A DNA stretch of 30,921 bases from Nitrospira sp. (lineage in GTDB: Bacteria > Nitrospirota > Nitrospiria > Nitrospirales > Nitrospiraceae). The stretch's first letter is position 1, and each line of letters begins with the position of its first letter. A program made the position numbers and the translations under genes. The notes beneath the pieces are model-generated. The model did not search any database and was not told the origin of the DNA. It worked only from the letters and a program-made list of their open reading frames with translations. Positions 1-7,971 of this stretch are shown one piece after another. The stretch is taken from the NCBI GenBank assembly GCA_020697375.1, contig JAJFBJ010000036.1, positions 1-30,921 on the forward strand, written 5' to 3'.

Positions 1-492
1 CGCAGCCGCGGCGACATGAACGACCAGATCCATCCGGGTCCGCAGATCCGGCGCGCGGCGGGACTCGGCCTCGCGTTTCTCTTCGCCGGCGCTACGGTGG
101 CGGGTGTCCCGCCCTTGTCGGGTTTTCTTGGAAAGTTGATGCTGCTGCAAAGCACGGAAGGCGCGATGGCCGTTGTGCTGGTCTGGACGGTCATTCTGGC
201 CACGAGCCTGCTCATGCTGGTGGGCTGCGCGCGAGCCGGCAGCATCGTGCTCTGGAATGTGACGGATCTTCTCCCGTCCGATCCAGCGCATGCCCCGCGC
301 GCGGGCGAATGGATGGCGTTGGCGGCGCTCGCGACCTGCAGCCTGCTCCTCGTCCTGTTCGCGGCTCCCATCACTCGCTACACGGATGAGACGGCGGCGC
401 AATTGCTCTCGCCCTCCTCCTACATCGAGGCGGTTCTCGGCCCCCAGCGGGATGGTCTTGTCCGGCCCCATACGGCGGGAGGCTTGCGGTGA
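1..492 (+). CDS. mrpD: Mrp Na+/H+ antiporter subunit D, C-terminal part (cut by window edge)
   Basis: The reading frame is open from the first base, so only the last ~163 codons are present and the true start lies outside the window. MrpD is a NuoL/M/N-like membrane subunit of the multi-subunit Mrp cation/proton antiporter, which expels Na+ in exchange for protons in the inner membrane. The visible part holds hydrophobic helices and the family stretch GVPPLSGFLGK near residues 31-41, which also occurs in antiporter-like complex I subunits. It ends in a polar tail. Its stop codon overlaps the GTG start of mrpE (GTGA), which implies translational coupling. The order D-E-F-G that follows confirms the assignment over a stray NuoM or HyfB paralogue. 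Confidence 0.9.
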   Translation, partial: RSRGDMNDQIHPGPQIRRAAGLGLAFLFAGATVAGVPPLSGFLGKLMLLQSTEGAMAVVLVWTVILATSLLMLVGCARAGSIVLWNVTDLLPSDPAHAPRAGEWMALAALATCSLLLVLFAAPITRYTDETAAQLLSPSSYIEAVLGPQRDGLVRPHTAGGLR

Positions 493-980
493 AGAAGGCG
501 TTTCCATTCCCGTTGCTGTCGCTGGCGCTCGCGGCCTGCTGGCTTATCTTGACCGAGGTTTCACCGGCTCAAGCAGCCCTGGCGCTCGTTCTTGCGGTCG
601 CCATTCCCCACCTGACGGCGCCGTTCCTCGCAGAGCTGTCGGGTATTCGTTCGTTTGGAACCGCCTTACGTCTCGCCGGATTGGTCGCGTGGGACATCGT
701 GCTGGCGAACATTACGGTCGCGCGCCTGGTGCTCGGGCCGGTCGACAGACTGCGGCCTGGCTTCCTGCGCGTGCCGCTTGCGGTGACTCACCCGCATGCC
801 ATCGCGCTGCTGGCCAGCATCGTGTCTATCGTTCCCGGCTCGCTGTCGATCGCGGTCACGCCGGATTCCCGCACGTTACTCTTGCACGTGCTCCACCTCG
901 AAGACGAAAAGCAGTTCATCGACAGGATCAAGGAGCGCTACGAGCGCCCCATCATGGATATGTTGGAATGTTGCTGCTGA
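489..980 (+). CDS. mrpE: Mrp antiporter subunit E
   Basis: This 163-residue membrane protein of the Mrp Na+/H+ antiporter is close to the usual family length of about 160. Two or three hydrophobic segments lie in the first ~60 residues. The soluble half carries the MrpE signature around residues 108-128 (HPHAIALLASIVSIVPGSLS, then a TPDSRTL-like turn) and ends in the common RYERP tail. The start is GTG at 489, chosen because it overlaps the mrpD stop and gives the normal N-terminus. The last residues (LECCC) look unusual and come where the next gene, mrpF, seems to have lost its beginning, so the tail may have been altered by the same event. Confidence 0.88.
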   Translation: MKKAFPFPLLSLALAACWLILTEVSPAQAALALVLAVAIPHLTAPFLAELSGIRSFGTALRLAGLVAWDIVLANITVARLVLGPVDRLRPGFLRVPLAVTHPHAIALLASIVSIVPGSLSIAVTPDSRTLLLHVLHLEDEKQFIDRIKERYERPIMDMLECCC

Positions 981-1105
981 TCGTCATGGACATTCACCAG
1001 TCCACCTCTCTGTTCTTCGAAGCAGCGCTCCTGATCGCGATGATCGGATTCGTAGCCACCGCGGCATTGGCCCGTTATCTTGCCCGCGGCAACATTGGAG
1101 AGTGA
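968..1105 (+). CDS. mrpF: Mrp antiporter subunit F, apparently missing its N-terminal half
   Basis: Only 46 codons are available from the ATG at 968 (an alternative ATG is at 986), whereas MrpF proteins usually have about 85-95 residues and three membrane helices. What remains matches the C-terminal half: part of a second helix, then FFEAALLIAMIGFVATAALA and a short ARYLARGNIGE tail. The usual first helix and the RGP-x-x-x-DR-hinge region are not found in any frame, because complete mrpE coding sequence lies directly upstream. The gene overlaps the end of mrpE and is followed 4 bp later by mrpG. An internal deletion of roughly 120-140 bp at the mrpE/mrpF border is the simplest reading. A functional short form or an assembly error are alternatives. 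Confidence 0.6.
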   Translation: MLLLIVMDIHQSTSLFFEAALLIAMIGFVATAALARYLARGNIGE

Positions 1106-1109
1106 TCCC

Positions 1110-1433
1110 ATGCTGGACGTCATCGTCTCGATGCTGCTGCTGGTCGGCAGCTTCTTCATTCTGGTCGGCGCAATCGGCCTGGTTCGCCTGCCCGATTTTT
1201 TCATGCGGCTGCATGGCCCGACGAAGTCTACGACCTTGGGTGTCGGCGGCATGCTGCTGGCCGCCATCGTCCATGCCGCCGGACGTGACTTCAGCCTGCG
1301 TGAACTTCTCATCACGCTGTTTCTGTTCGTGACCGCGCCGGTCAGCGCCTATCTGCTGGGGCAGGCGGGCCTGCGCCGCCGGGTCACGTCGCGCGCTCCG
1401 CTCCCGGATGATGTGCCCGGTCTCGACCGTTAG
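1110..1433 (+). CDS. mrpG: Mrp antiporter subunit G
   Basis: This 107-residue small membrane subunit of the Mrp Na+/H+ antiporter is of usual family length. Three hydrophobic helices are visible. The family motif RLPDFFMRLHGPTKSTTLG lies near residues 26-44, and a typical TAPVSAYLLG helix follows near residue 80. The start at ATG 1110 is preferred to the upstream in-frame TTG at 1080 because it gives the family N-terminus (MLDVIVSMLLLVGSFF) and follows mrpF by only 4 bp. It is the last gene of the operon. A gap of about 60 bp then separates it from the convergent exporter genes. Confidence 0.9.
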   Translation: MLDVIVSMLLLVGSFFILVGAIGLVRLPDFFMRLHGPTKSTTLGVGGMLLAAIVHAAGRDFSLRELLITLFLFVTAPVSAYLLGQAGLRRRVTSRAPLPDDVPGLDR

Positions 1434-1492
1434 CGCGCGCGATCCACGGAACCTTCTACCTAGGCGCATCGGTCGTCCTCATCGGCTGGCCA

Positions 1493-2611
1493 TTACATCA
1501 ATCGGTTCCTGAACATCCAGGCCGAGAACGGCAGGGTGACGGCTGCGATGGCGGCCAGCGCCAGCATTTCACGCGCCAGCTGCGATATGACGGCCCCCTC
1601 CAGGTAAACCTGATGCGCAATGCTGATTGCGTACCGCAGGGGATTGATCAAAGTGAAATATTGCATTACCTCCGGCATGTTGGCGATCGGAGCCGTGAGG
1701 CCGGACAGGAGAATGAACGGCATCAGGAAAATGAACGACATGATCATCGCCTGCTGCATGTTCCGGGCGAGCGATGAAATGAACAGGCCGATCCCGACCG
1801 CCGCCGCGAGAAACAGCGCCAGGCCCAGATACAGCGTCACGTAGGAACCGGCGAAGGGAATCCGAAACCACAGCTGCGCGACCACCAACACCAGGGAGGC
1901 TTGCGTGGCGCCGATGAGCATGGCGGGAACAGCCTTGCCGATCATGATTTCGGCGGGACGGATCGGCGTCACCAGGAGCTGGTCGAAGGTTCCTTCCTCC
2001 CGCTCGCGGGCGACCGACATCGCGGTGAGCTGAAGCGTCATCATCATCGTGATCATGCCGATCATCGAGGGGATCATGTTCCAGCGCGTTTCGAGGCCGG
2101 GATTGTACCAGGCCCGCGTGGAGACTCGCAGCGGGGTTCCGGGGAGGCCGCGAGACGCCCGCCATTCCTCGCCGAACGCGGCGGCGATGGTACTGACATA
2201 GCCCTGGGCGATTCCAGCCGTATTGGTATTCCGCCCGTCGGCGATAATCTGCAGCGAAGCCGGAACTCCCGCATTCAACTGCTTTTCAAAATCCTGTCCG
2301 ATGGTCAGGACGATCAGCACGCGTTGATCGTCGATGTATTCGGCAATCTGTCCCGTGCGCCGCAGGGTTGCCACCCGAGTAAAGATGCCCGAGCCGTCGA
2401 GCTCCGCAGCGAGGGCGCGGGAGGCCGCGCTATGGTCATGGTCGAGCAGGGCATAGGGCACGTGATTCAAGTCGTAGGTGGCGGCATAGCCGAAGATGAA
2501 GGTTTGCAGGAGGGGCGGGGCCAACAGGCTGATCCGGCTTTTCGGATCCTTCAGGATCGCCAGCAGTTCCTTGCGCATCAACGCGACTATCCTGAGCAGG
2601 GATTCGAGCAT
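1493..2611 (-). CDS. ybhR: ABC-2 type exporter permease (YbhR-like)
   Basis: This 372-residue membrane permease has the ABC-2 layout. It has one N-terminal helix (KDPKSRISLLAPPLLQTFIFGYA, about residues 22-44), a large extracytoplasmic domain of about 130 residues, and five helices in the C-terminal half. The motif EREEGTFDQLLVTPIRP near residue 203 is the cytoplasmic coupling element of this family. It is the last gene of a minus-strand operon, only 7 bp after the second permease, with which it should form the transmembrane heterodimer. In E. coli the related YbhGFSR system exports drugs and cations, but the substrate here cannot be read from sequence. Confidence 0.85.
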   Translation of the reverse strand: MLESLLRIVALMRKELLAILKDPKSRISLLAPPLLQTFIFGYAATYDLNHVPYALLDHDHSAASRALAAELDGSGIFTRVATLRRTGQIAEYIDDQRVLIVLTIGQDFEKQLNAGVPASLQIIADGRNTNTAGIAQGYVSTIAAAFGEEWRASRGLPGTPLRVSTRAWYNPGLETRWNMIPSMIGMITMMMTLQLTAMSVAREREEGTFDQLLVTPIRPAEIMIGKAVPAMLIGATQASLVLVVAQLWFRIPFAGSYVTLYLGLALFLAAAVGIGLFISSLARNMQQAMIMSFIFLMPFILLSGLTAPIANMPEVMQYFTLINPLRYAISIAHQVYLEGAVISQLAREMLALAAIAAVTLPFSAWMFRNRLM

Positions 2612-2618
2612 GGAGACC

Positions 2619-3764
2619 TCAGCCGATGGTTTTGCGGGTGGCGACGACCGACAGCGTCATCAACAGCGCCGCCATGAGGATGAGTACGGCGGCATTCGGA
2701 AGAATGATACCGGGGATGTCACCGGCAAGAAACAGCGTTTGGAGCAGGGCGACGAAGTAGCGCGCCGGAAAGACATAGGTGATGATTTGGATGGCCCAGG
2801 GCATGCTGCGCAGGTCGAACATGAAGCCGGAAAGCATCAAGGCGGGAAGGTAGGTGAGGATCATGGTGAGCTGGCTCGCGATGAACTGGCTCTTGGTCAC
2901 GGATGAGATCAGGAGGCCGATCCCGAGCGCAACCAGGAGGTAGAGCGAGGAGACGAACACGAGAATGCCGAGCGAACCGCGCAGGGGCACATCGAACAGG
3001 ATTTTGCTGCCGATCACTGATAGGGCCAGACCAAGCAGACCCAGCAGGAAATAGGGCAGGGTCTTGCCGAGCAGGATTTCACCGGAGCGCACGGGAGTGA
3101 CGAACAGGGCTTCGAAGGTCCCGCGCTCCCATTCGCGCGCCACGACGAGAGATGTGAGCAGCGCGCCGATCAGCGTCATGACCAGGACGATGAGGCCGGG
3201 GACGAGAAAATAGGTGCTGTTGTTCGCGTCGTTAAACCAGAGGCGGCTTTCTACGCTGATCGGCGGAGCCGCGATGACCCGGCCGCGAGCCGCCTCCCGC
3301 GCCATCCAGGCGCTGATCGCGCCCTGCGCATAGCCCAGCGAAATCCTCGCGGTATTGGCGTCGGTGCCATGCACGAGAACTTGGATTTCGGCCCGGCCGA
3401 TCGCCGTCCGGCGGGCGAAGTCCGGCGGAATGCGGATAATGGCGTTGACTGTTTTATCGAGGAGCAAACGCTCCGCTTCCGCCATCGTCTTGACCGGCAC
3501 TACCTTGAAATAACCGGACAGCTCGAAGCCTGATGCCGCCCCGCGCGCCTCGGCGGACGTCTCTTCCATGACGATTGCGACGGGCAGATTCTTGATGTCG
3601 AAGGACAGGCCGTAGCCGAACAGCACGAGCAGCATGATCGGCATGATGATGCCGACCGTGATGCTGCTCGGGTCGCGAAACACTTGATAGGTTTCCTTGC
3701 GGATCAGTGCGGCGATCCGCCGCAGCCGGCCACGTCGTCGAACTGAAGCATGCTCGGCGGTCAT
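2619..3764 (-). CDS. ybhS: ABC-2 type exporter permease (YbhS-like)
   Basis: This 381-residue ABC-2 permease is paralogous to the downstream one. After a basic N-terminus comes KETYQVFRDPSSITVGIIMP with the first helix, then a periplasmic domain, then the coupling motif EWERGTFEALFVTPVRSGEI near residue 210 and five C-terminal helices. The ATG at 3764 overlaps the stop of the ATPase gene (ATGA), so the two are probably translationally coupled. With the other permease it should make the membrane channel that is driven by the double ATPase and linked to the periplasmic adaptor. Confidence 0.85.
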   Translation of the reverse strand: MTAEHASVRRRGRLRRIAALIRKETYQVFRDPSSITVGIIMPIMLLVLFGYGLSFDIKNLPVAIVMEETSAEARGAASGFELSGYFKVVPVKTMAEAERLLLDKTVNAIIRIPPDFARRTAIGRAEIQVLVHGTDANTARISLGYAQGAISAWMAREAARGRVIAAPPISVESRLWFNDANNSTYFLVPGLIVLVMTLIGALLTSLVVAREWERGTFEALFVTPVRSGEILLGKTLPYFLLGLLGLALSVIGSKILFDVPLRGSLGILVFVSSLYLLVALGIGLLISSVTKSQFIASQLTMILTYLPALMLSGFMFDLRSMPWAIQIITYVFPARYFVALLQTLFLAGDIPGIILPNAAVLILMAALLMTLSVVATRKTIG

Positions 3765-5539
3765 GTGGCGGTCCCGGCGCTGTCAGGATTCCGTTTGTTC
3801 CGCCCTGCCTCGACGATGGCGATGAAGGCCTCCTCCATTGTCGGCGCATGGTCAGGTCCGGCTTGGGCATGCGCGCGGATTTCTGCCGGTGTCCCTTCGG
3901 CCAGGGCGCGACCGCCGTCGAGAATGATGACCCGGTCGCAATACTCGGCCTCTTCCATGAAATGGGTGGTGACGATCACTGTGACGCCCTGTTCGGAAAG
4001 CGAGGTAATGCGCCCCCAGAATTCCCGCCTGGCCAGCGGGTCGGCGCCGCTCGTCGCTTCGTCGAGGAACAGGATTTCAGGCTCATGGAGCAGCGCGACC
4101 CCCATCGCGAGCCGCTGCTTGAACCCGCCAGGCAGCTGGCCGCTCGGCAACCGGGAAAACCGATTCAACTCGAACTGGCGTTTCGCCCAGGCGACGCGCT
4201 CGCTCTTGCGCGAGCCCCGCAGGCCGTAGGCGCTGGCGAAGAATTCGAGGTTCTCATCGACCGACAGTTGGCCGTAGAGCGAAAACTTCTGAGCTACGTA
4301 GCCGAGCCGCTGACGGGCTTCCGCGCGCGATGTCCGGAGATCCGCGCCCGCCACCCGCAAGGTTCCCTGGGAGGCGGGTAGCAGACCGCAAAGCATGCGG
4401 AAGGTCGTGCTCTTGCCTGCGCCGTTCGGGCCGAGGAGGCCGTAGATTTCGCCCCTGCCGACGCTGAAGCTGACATGGTCCACAGCGGTGAAGCGACCGA
4501 ACGTGCGCACGAGATCATTCACTTCGACGGCCATGCCGCCGGCCTTGCCGGTTTGCGGCCTCGCGAGCGTCATCGCGGTGCGACGGTCTCCGGCCGCGAC
4601 GGCACGGAAGAGCATCATGAAGCCGTCTTCGAAACGAGGCGGGACGGCGGTGAGCGTCACCACCGTCTCCTCCGTCTTCAGCGGGCGCTGATCCTCGGAA
4701 TCTGCGCGCACGATCCGAACCTCGCCTGCCTCCGGAACGGCATCGATTACGCCTGGCTGCTGGAACAGTCGCGCCTGAAGAGAGGCCGCCGACATGCCGG
4801 CGATTGGTCTGGTCGTAAAGGTGCAGCCGACAGCCCTTCCGGTGATGTCGCCGGGCGGTCCCTGTGCCAGGACCTTCCCTTCATGCATCACCACGCTGTG
4901 CTCGCAACGCTCGGCCTCGTCGAGATACGAGGTGCTGACGAGGACGGTGAGGCGTTCTTCCCGCACCAGTTGGAAGACGATCTCCCACAGCTCGCGGCGC
5001 GAAAGTGGATCGACTCCGACGGTCGGTTCATCGAGCAAAAGCAGTTCCGGCCGGCGCACCAGGGTGCAGGCAAGACCAAGCTTCTGTTTCATGCCCCCGG
5101 ATAACTTGCCGGCGAGGCGTTCGCGAAACGGGCCGAGTTGGGTCATCTCCATGAGGCGGGGATACCTCTCCTTGCGCTGCTTCGCCGCGACCCCGTGCAG
5201 GTCGGCGTAGAGGTCGAGGTTCTCCTGCACGCTCAGGTCCTCATAGAGACCGAACTTTTGTGGCATATAGCCGATGCGGTCCTGGACCGGTTGAGGATCG
5301 GCCGCGACGTTGAAGCCTATGACCTCCAACTCTCCCTCGTCCGCCTTCATGAGCCCGCATATCAGGCGAAGCAGCGTGGTCTTGCCGGCGCCGTCCGGGC
5401 CGATCAGGGCTGTGAGCGTTCCTGCCTTCCCCTCGAAGGACACGCCGTCGAGGGCATGCACGATCTCGCCCGTATTTCGCCGGAACGTCTTATGGATGTT
5501 CCGCGCCGTCACCAAAGAAGCAGGGGCGGAGGCGCTCAT
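3761..5539 (-). CDS. ybhF: ABC exporter ATPase with two nucleotide-binding domains (YbhF-like)
   Basis: This cytoplasmic ATPase has two ABC domains in one chain of 592 residues, as in E. coli YbhF (about 578). Domain 1 has a Walker A around residues 47-55 (GPDGAGKTT, with Asp for the usual Asn), signature LSGGMKQKLG and Walker B LLLLDEPTVGVD. Domain 2 has GPNGAGKST, a degenerate signature LPGGFKQRLAMG and Walker B ILFLDEATSGAD. An open frame continues upstream to 5836, but ATG 5539 is chosen because it overlaps the adaptor's stop (ATGA) and gives the family N-terminus. The degenerate second signature is usual for YbhF-type proteins. It powers the two permeases encoded next. Confidence 0.9.
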   Translation of the reverse strand: MSASAPASLVTARNIHKTFRRNTGEIVHALDGVSFEGKAGTLTALIGPDGAGKTTLLRLICGLMKADEGELEVIGFNVAADPQPVQDRIGYMPQKFGLYEDLSVQENLDLYADLHGVAAKQRKERYPRLMEMTQLGPFRERLAGKLSGGMKQKLGLACTLVRRPELLLLDEPTVGVDPLSRRELWEIVFQLVREERLTVLVSTSYLDEAERCEHSVVMHEGKVLAQGPPGDITGRAVGCTFTTRPIAGMSAASLQARLFQQPGVIDAVPEAGEVRIVRADSEDQRPLKTEETVVTLTAVPPRFEDGFMMLFRAVAAGDRRTAMTLARPQTGKAGGMAVEVNDLVRTFGRFTAVDHVSFSVGRGEIYGLLGPNGAGKSTTFRMLCGLLPASQGTLRVAGADLRTSRAEARQRLGYVAQKFSLYGQLSVDENLEFFASAYGLRGSRKSERVAWAKRQFELNRFSRLPSGQLPGGFKQRLAMGVALLHEPEILFLDEATSGADPLARREFWGRITSLSEQGVTVIVTTHFMEEAEYCDRVIILDGGRALAEGTPAEIRAHAQAGPDHAPTMEEAFIAIVEAGRNKRNPDSAGTAT

Positions 5540-6561
5540 GGTTGCCCCGTTGGATCTTGTCTTGCAGCTGGAGCCGCATCCAATAAAGTCACTGTGGCGG
5601 GCATACCGAGGCGAAGCTGATTCTCGGGATCTTCGACGAAGACCCGCACTTCGTACACGAGGCTGGTGCGGAGATCTTCCGTCTGCACGGTCTTCGGCGT
5701 GAACTCGGCCACCGGGGAGATGAAGCCGACCCATCCATCGAGCGGGCGATCCGGGAAACTGTCCGACGTCACCCTGGCCCGCATGCCGGGGCTCACATGC
5801 CCGAGGCTCGGCTCGGATACGTAGGTTCGCACCCATTTGGTGCCGGTCATCGCCAGTGAGAATACGGGTCGTACCGGTGAGGCCATTTCACCCGGCTCCA
5901 TCAGACGGGAGCGGACGATCGCATCGAACGGAGCGATGAGCTCGGCGTCTCTGAGCTGCTGCCGAGCCAAAGCGAGCTGCGCCTCAGCGCTCAGCAACTG
6001 GGCTTCGGCCTGCGCGATTTCTTCAGCCCTTGGTCCGGCGATGGCCAGATCCAGCGCGCGCCGCTTGACCTCCACCTGGGCTTTGGCCACCGCGGCCGCC
6101 GTCCGCGCTGCATCGACCTCCTGGGGGCTGACCGCGGAGTCACCGAAGATGGCTTCGTGTCGCCTGTATTGCGTGTTCGTGTTCACGGCATCGGCCTTGG
6201 CGGCTTCAAGGTTCGCCCTGGCCTGGGCGATCTCCTCCGGCCGGCTGCCGTTCCGCAGGCGGTCGAGTACGGCCCGTTGGCTCGCCAGGGCCGCTTCGGC
6301 CTGATGGACCAGCGGGGCCAATCGACTGGTATCCAGCCGGGCAAGCACTTGTCCCTTGCGGACCCTGTCTCCTTCTTCGACGAGGATCTCGGCGATACGT
6401 TCGCTTCCGTTAAAGGGCACGGCTGCCTGCCGGAGGTCGACGTTGCCGTAGAGGGTCAACGCCGCATCGGCTTGCGGGCGATGCAGGTACCACCATGCCG
6501 CCGCGGATACCATGCCTCCCAGCAGGATGAGGGCGAGGATCACGCGGAGAGACCTCTTCAC
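5536..6561 (-). CDS. ybhG: HlyD-family periplasmic adaptor (membrane fusion protein, YbhG-like)
   Basis: This 341-residue membrane fusion protein anchors an ABC exporter to the periplasm or an outer-membrane channel. It has a single N-terminal helix (VILALILLGGMVSAAAWWYL), a lipoyl-like half-domain (VEEGDRVRKGQVLARLD), a long Ala/Glu/Arg-rich coiled-coil hairpin of about 110 residues, then the second lipoyl half and a beta-barrel domain (LIAPFDAIVRSRLMEPGEM). GTG at 6561 is chosen as start: it has an upstream AAAGG about 7 bases away and sits just before the basic residues KRS and the membrane helix. The longer ATG start at 6777 would add 72 residues that look non-coding. It is the first gene of the ybhGFSR operon. 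Confidence 0.87.
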   Translation of the reverse strand: MKRSLRVILALILLGGMVSAAAWWYLHRPQADAALTLYGNVDLRQAAVPFNGSERIAEILVEEGDRVRKGQVLARLDTSRLAPLVHQAEAALASQRAVLDRLRNGSRPEEIAQARANLEAAKADAVNTNTQYRRHEAIFGDSAVSPQEVDAARTAAAVAKAQVEVKRRALDLAIAGPRAEEIAQAEAQLLSAEAQLALARQQLRDAELIAPFDAIVRSRLMEPGEMASPVRPVFSLAMTGTKWVRTYVSEPSLGHVSPGMRARVTSDSFPDRPLDGWVGFISPVAEFTPKTVQTEDLRTSLVYEVRVFVEDPENQLRLGMPATVTLLDAAPAARQDPTGQP

Positions 6562-6720
6562 CGGGAACCTTTCGATCGGTCGTTTATGCAGAGGGGCGGC
6601 AAGCTTCTCCGCCCGAAAATTCGGCGGGCATGGCCTGAGCGATGCATGGATGAGGATGGTGGCAGGAGGCTGAGCGCATGCTGTCGGTTGATGAATGGGA
6701 TAGGCATGTCGGGCAGACAC

Positions 6721-6726
6721 TATAAT
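6721..6726 (+). promoter_or_regulatory. Possible -10 box upstream of sod
   Basis: A perfect TATAAT occurs in an otherwise GC-rich stretch about 190 bp before the sod start. No good TTGACA-like box lies 16-18 bp upstream (GGATAG at the 17-bp position). The opposite strand reads TATTAT and could equally serve ybhG. This is weak evidence only. Confidence 0.2.
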
Positions 6727-6816
6727 ATGTGCTCCGATCGCGCCGCAATGCAGGATCGGCCAAGACATGGATTCCAAGAGGCTGCGGTTGGCAGATCTCC
6801 ACCGATGAGAGTATCT

Positions 6817-6870
6817 TTAGCAAGCTGCAGAAAAACTGGGATCAGGAATGAATACCCTGCAGCCTGCTAA
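6817..6870. repeat. Imperfect 14-bp inverted repeat before sod (short member of the intergenic repeat family)
   Basis: The arms are 6817-6830 (TTAGCAAGCTGCAG) and 6857-6870 (CTGCAGCCTGCTAA). They are complementary at 13 of 14 positions and separated by 26 bases. The left end reads GCAAGCTGCAGAAAAA. That has the same layout (GCA..-TG..GAAAAA) as the terminal repeat at 8771, which suggests a short relative of that element. It sits 45 bp upstream of the sod start and would form a stable stem in the mRNA leader. Confidence 0.6.
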
Positions 6871-6914
6871 TGGCGACCGGACCCTCTTCGATGTGGTCCG
6901 GGGAAAGCGAGTTG

Positions 6915-7577
6915 ATGATGATGACGACAGCGGCGTATCAAGCCAAAATGTTTCATCTCAAGGGCCTGAAGGGCATTTCGGACCGAACCCTCGATGTGCA
7001 CGTCACGCTCTATGAAGGATATGTCCAGGCGTCGAATCGTCTGACCGAACGTATCGGCCGTTATCTAAAAAATGGTCGGGTCGACCAGGCCGAGATGCCG
7101 GCCTTCTCGGAACTGACCCGTCGCCTCGGGTATGAGTACAACGGGATGGTCCTCCATGAATATTATTTCGGGAACCTCAAGCGCCATGTCACGAAGGATC
7201 CGCAGCCGTCCGCCGCGTTCATCAAGGCGGCGGAAGAGACCTTCGGCAGTTATGATGCATGGAAGGGAGATTTCATCAGCACGGCGAACATGCGGGGCGT
7301 GGGATGGACGATTTGCTACCACAATCCGATCAACGGTCGTTTATCGAACCAATGGGTCTCTCTGCATCAGATCGGGACGGTGGCAGGCTTCAGCCCATTG
7401 CTCGTCCTGGATTTGTGGGAACATGCCTACCTTCTGGACAGCAAGGGGGATCGGCCCAGTTACATCGAGTCCTTTTTCTTGAACATCGACTGGGACGTCA
7501 TCGACGAACGTTTACGAGTGGGCGCGACCTCCTTTTTGGAGGGGCGCAGACGAGAAATGTACGGCTACCCGGAATAG
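6915..7577 (+). CDS. Fe/Mn-family superoxide dismutase, divergent
   Basis: The gene encodes a 220-residue protein that should dismutate superoxide to oxygen and hydrogen peroxide in the cytoplasm; no signal peptide is visible. By alignment with E. coli FeSOD the four metal ligands are His29, His81 (in VLHEYYFGNL), Asp166 and His170 (in DLWEHAYLLD). Around the first ligand the usual HxxxHHxxYV is replaced by HVTLYEGYV: the gate His is Tyr33, and the gate Tyr is one residue closer. This points to a distinct subfamily. The start is chosen among a run of ATGs (6915, 6918, 6921) preceded by GGGGAAAG; the upstream ATG at 6870 lies within the repeat stem and lacks a good ribosome site. Whether it uses iron or manganese cannot be decided here. 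Confidence 0.85.
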   Translation: MMMTTAAYQAKMFHLKGLKGISDRTLDVHVTLYEGYVQASNRLTERIGRYLKNGRVDQAEMPAFSELTRRLGYEYNGMVLHEYYFGNLKRHVTKDPQPSAAFIKAAEETFGSYDAWKGDFISTANMRGVGWTICYHNPINGRLSNQWVSLHQIGTVAGFSPLLVLDLWEHAYLLDSKGDRPSYIESFFLNIDWDVIDERLRVGATSFLEGRRREMYGYPE

Positions 7578-7614
7578 ACGCGAAGCTGATCTCCATTTGA
7601 GGTGTTGATCAACG

Positions 7615-7971
7615 ATGCCGCCGAGCTGGACGAACAGGGAAACTCCCGGGACGCCGTGGACGCTTCTCACCGCATGGCACACCGGCTGCCTGCTGATGTG
7701 CCTGGGCGGTTGCGGGCTGTTCCAACAGGAGGAAGTGGTCTACCTGAAGGAAGCTGAGAAGCTCCATGCCACACAGGACGAGGTCAAACGGCGATTGGGA
7801 AACCCTCGTGTCACGAAGGCCTTACCGAACGGTGACATGGTGTGGCTCTATCACATCTGGACGAATACCGGTGGCGACCTCAACGGTCCCGGCACCACCT
7901 TCTGCGATCAATACAGCCTGCGTTTCGATCGGGAGGCCATCCTCCGCGAGTGGAAGCATCAAGGCTGCTGA
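7615..7971 (+). CDS. Small lipoprotein with a BamE/SmpA-like domain
   Basis: This 118-residue predicted lipoprotein has a hydrophobic segment (residues ~18-32) ending in a lipobox-like CLGGCG. After it comes a compact domain with the BamE/SmpA-type pattern: a helix (LHATQDEVKRRLGNP), then strands with VWLYHIWT and FDREAILREWKHQGC. In the family this fold binds other outer-membrane proteins, but no partner is indicated here. GAGGTG lies 10 bases before the ATG at 7615. It follows sod by 37 bp and may be co-transcribed with it. Assignment to BamE itself is not supported; a generic SmpA/OmlA-domain lipoprotein is safer. Confidence 0.6.
   Translation: MPPSWTNRETPGTPWTLLTAWHTGCLLMCLGGCGLFQQEEVVYLKEAEKLHATQDEVKRRLGNPRVTKALPNGDMVWLYHIWTNTGGDLNGPGTTFCDQYSLRFDREAILREWKHQGC

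Larger units (their letters stand above)
6562..6914. other. Divergent intergenic region between ybhG and the superoxide dismutase gene
   Basis: About 350 bp separate the divergent ybhG and sod starts. I see no supported coding sequence. The region must hold promoters for both genes. A TATAAT box at 6721-6726 has no clear -35 partner, and a strong imperfect inverted repeat lies at 6817-6870, close to the sod start (listed separately). Confidence 0.6.

Noticed and set aside
5540..5836. Longer N-terminus for the ybhF ATPase
   Set aside because: The extra 99 codons lie wholly within ybhG in another frame and do not resemble an ABC protein; the ATGA overlap gives the natural start.
6562..6777. 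N-terminal extension of the ybhG adaptor
   Set aside because: The sequence lacks a plausible signal or domain; the GTG at 6561 with AAAGG directly precedes the basic residues and helix expected at the N-terminus.
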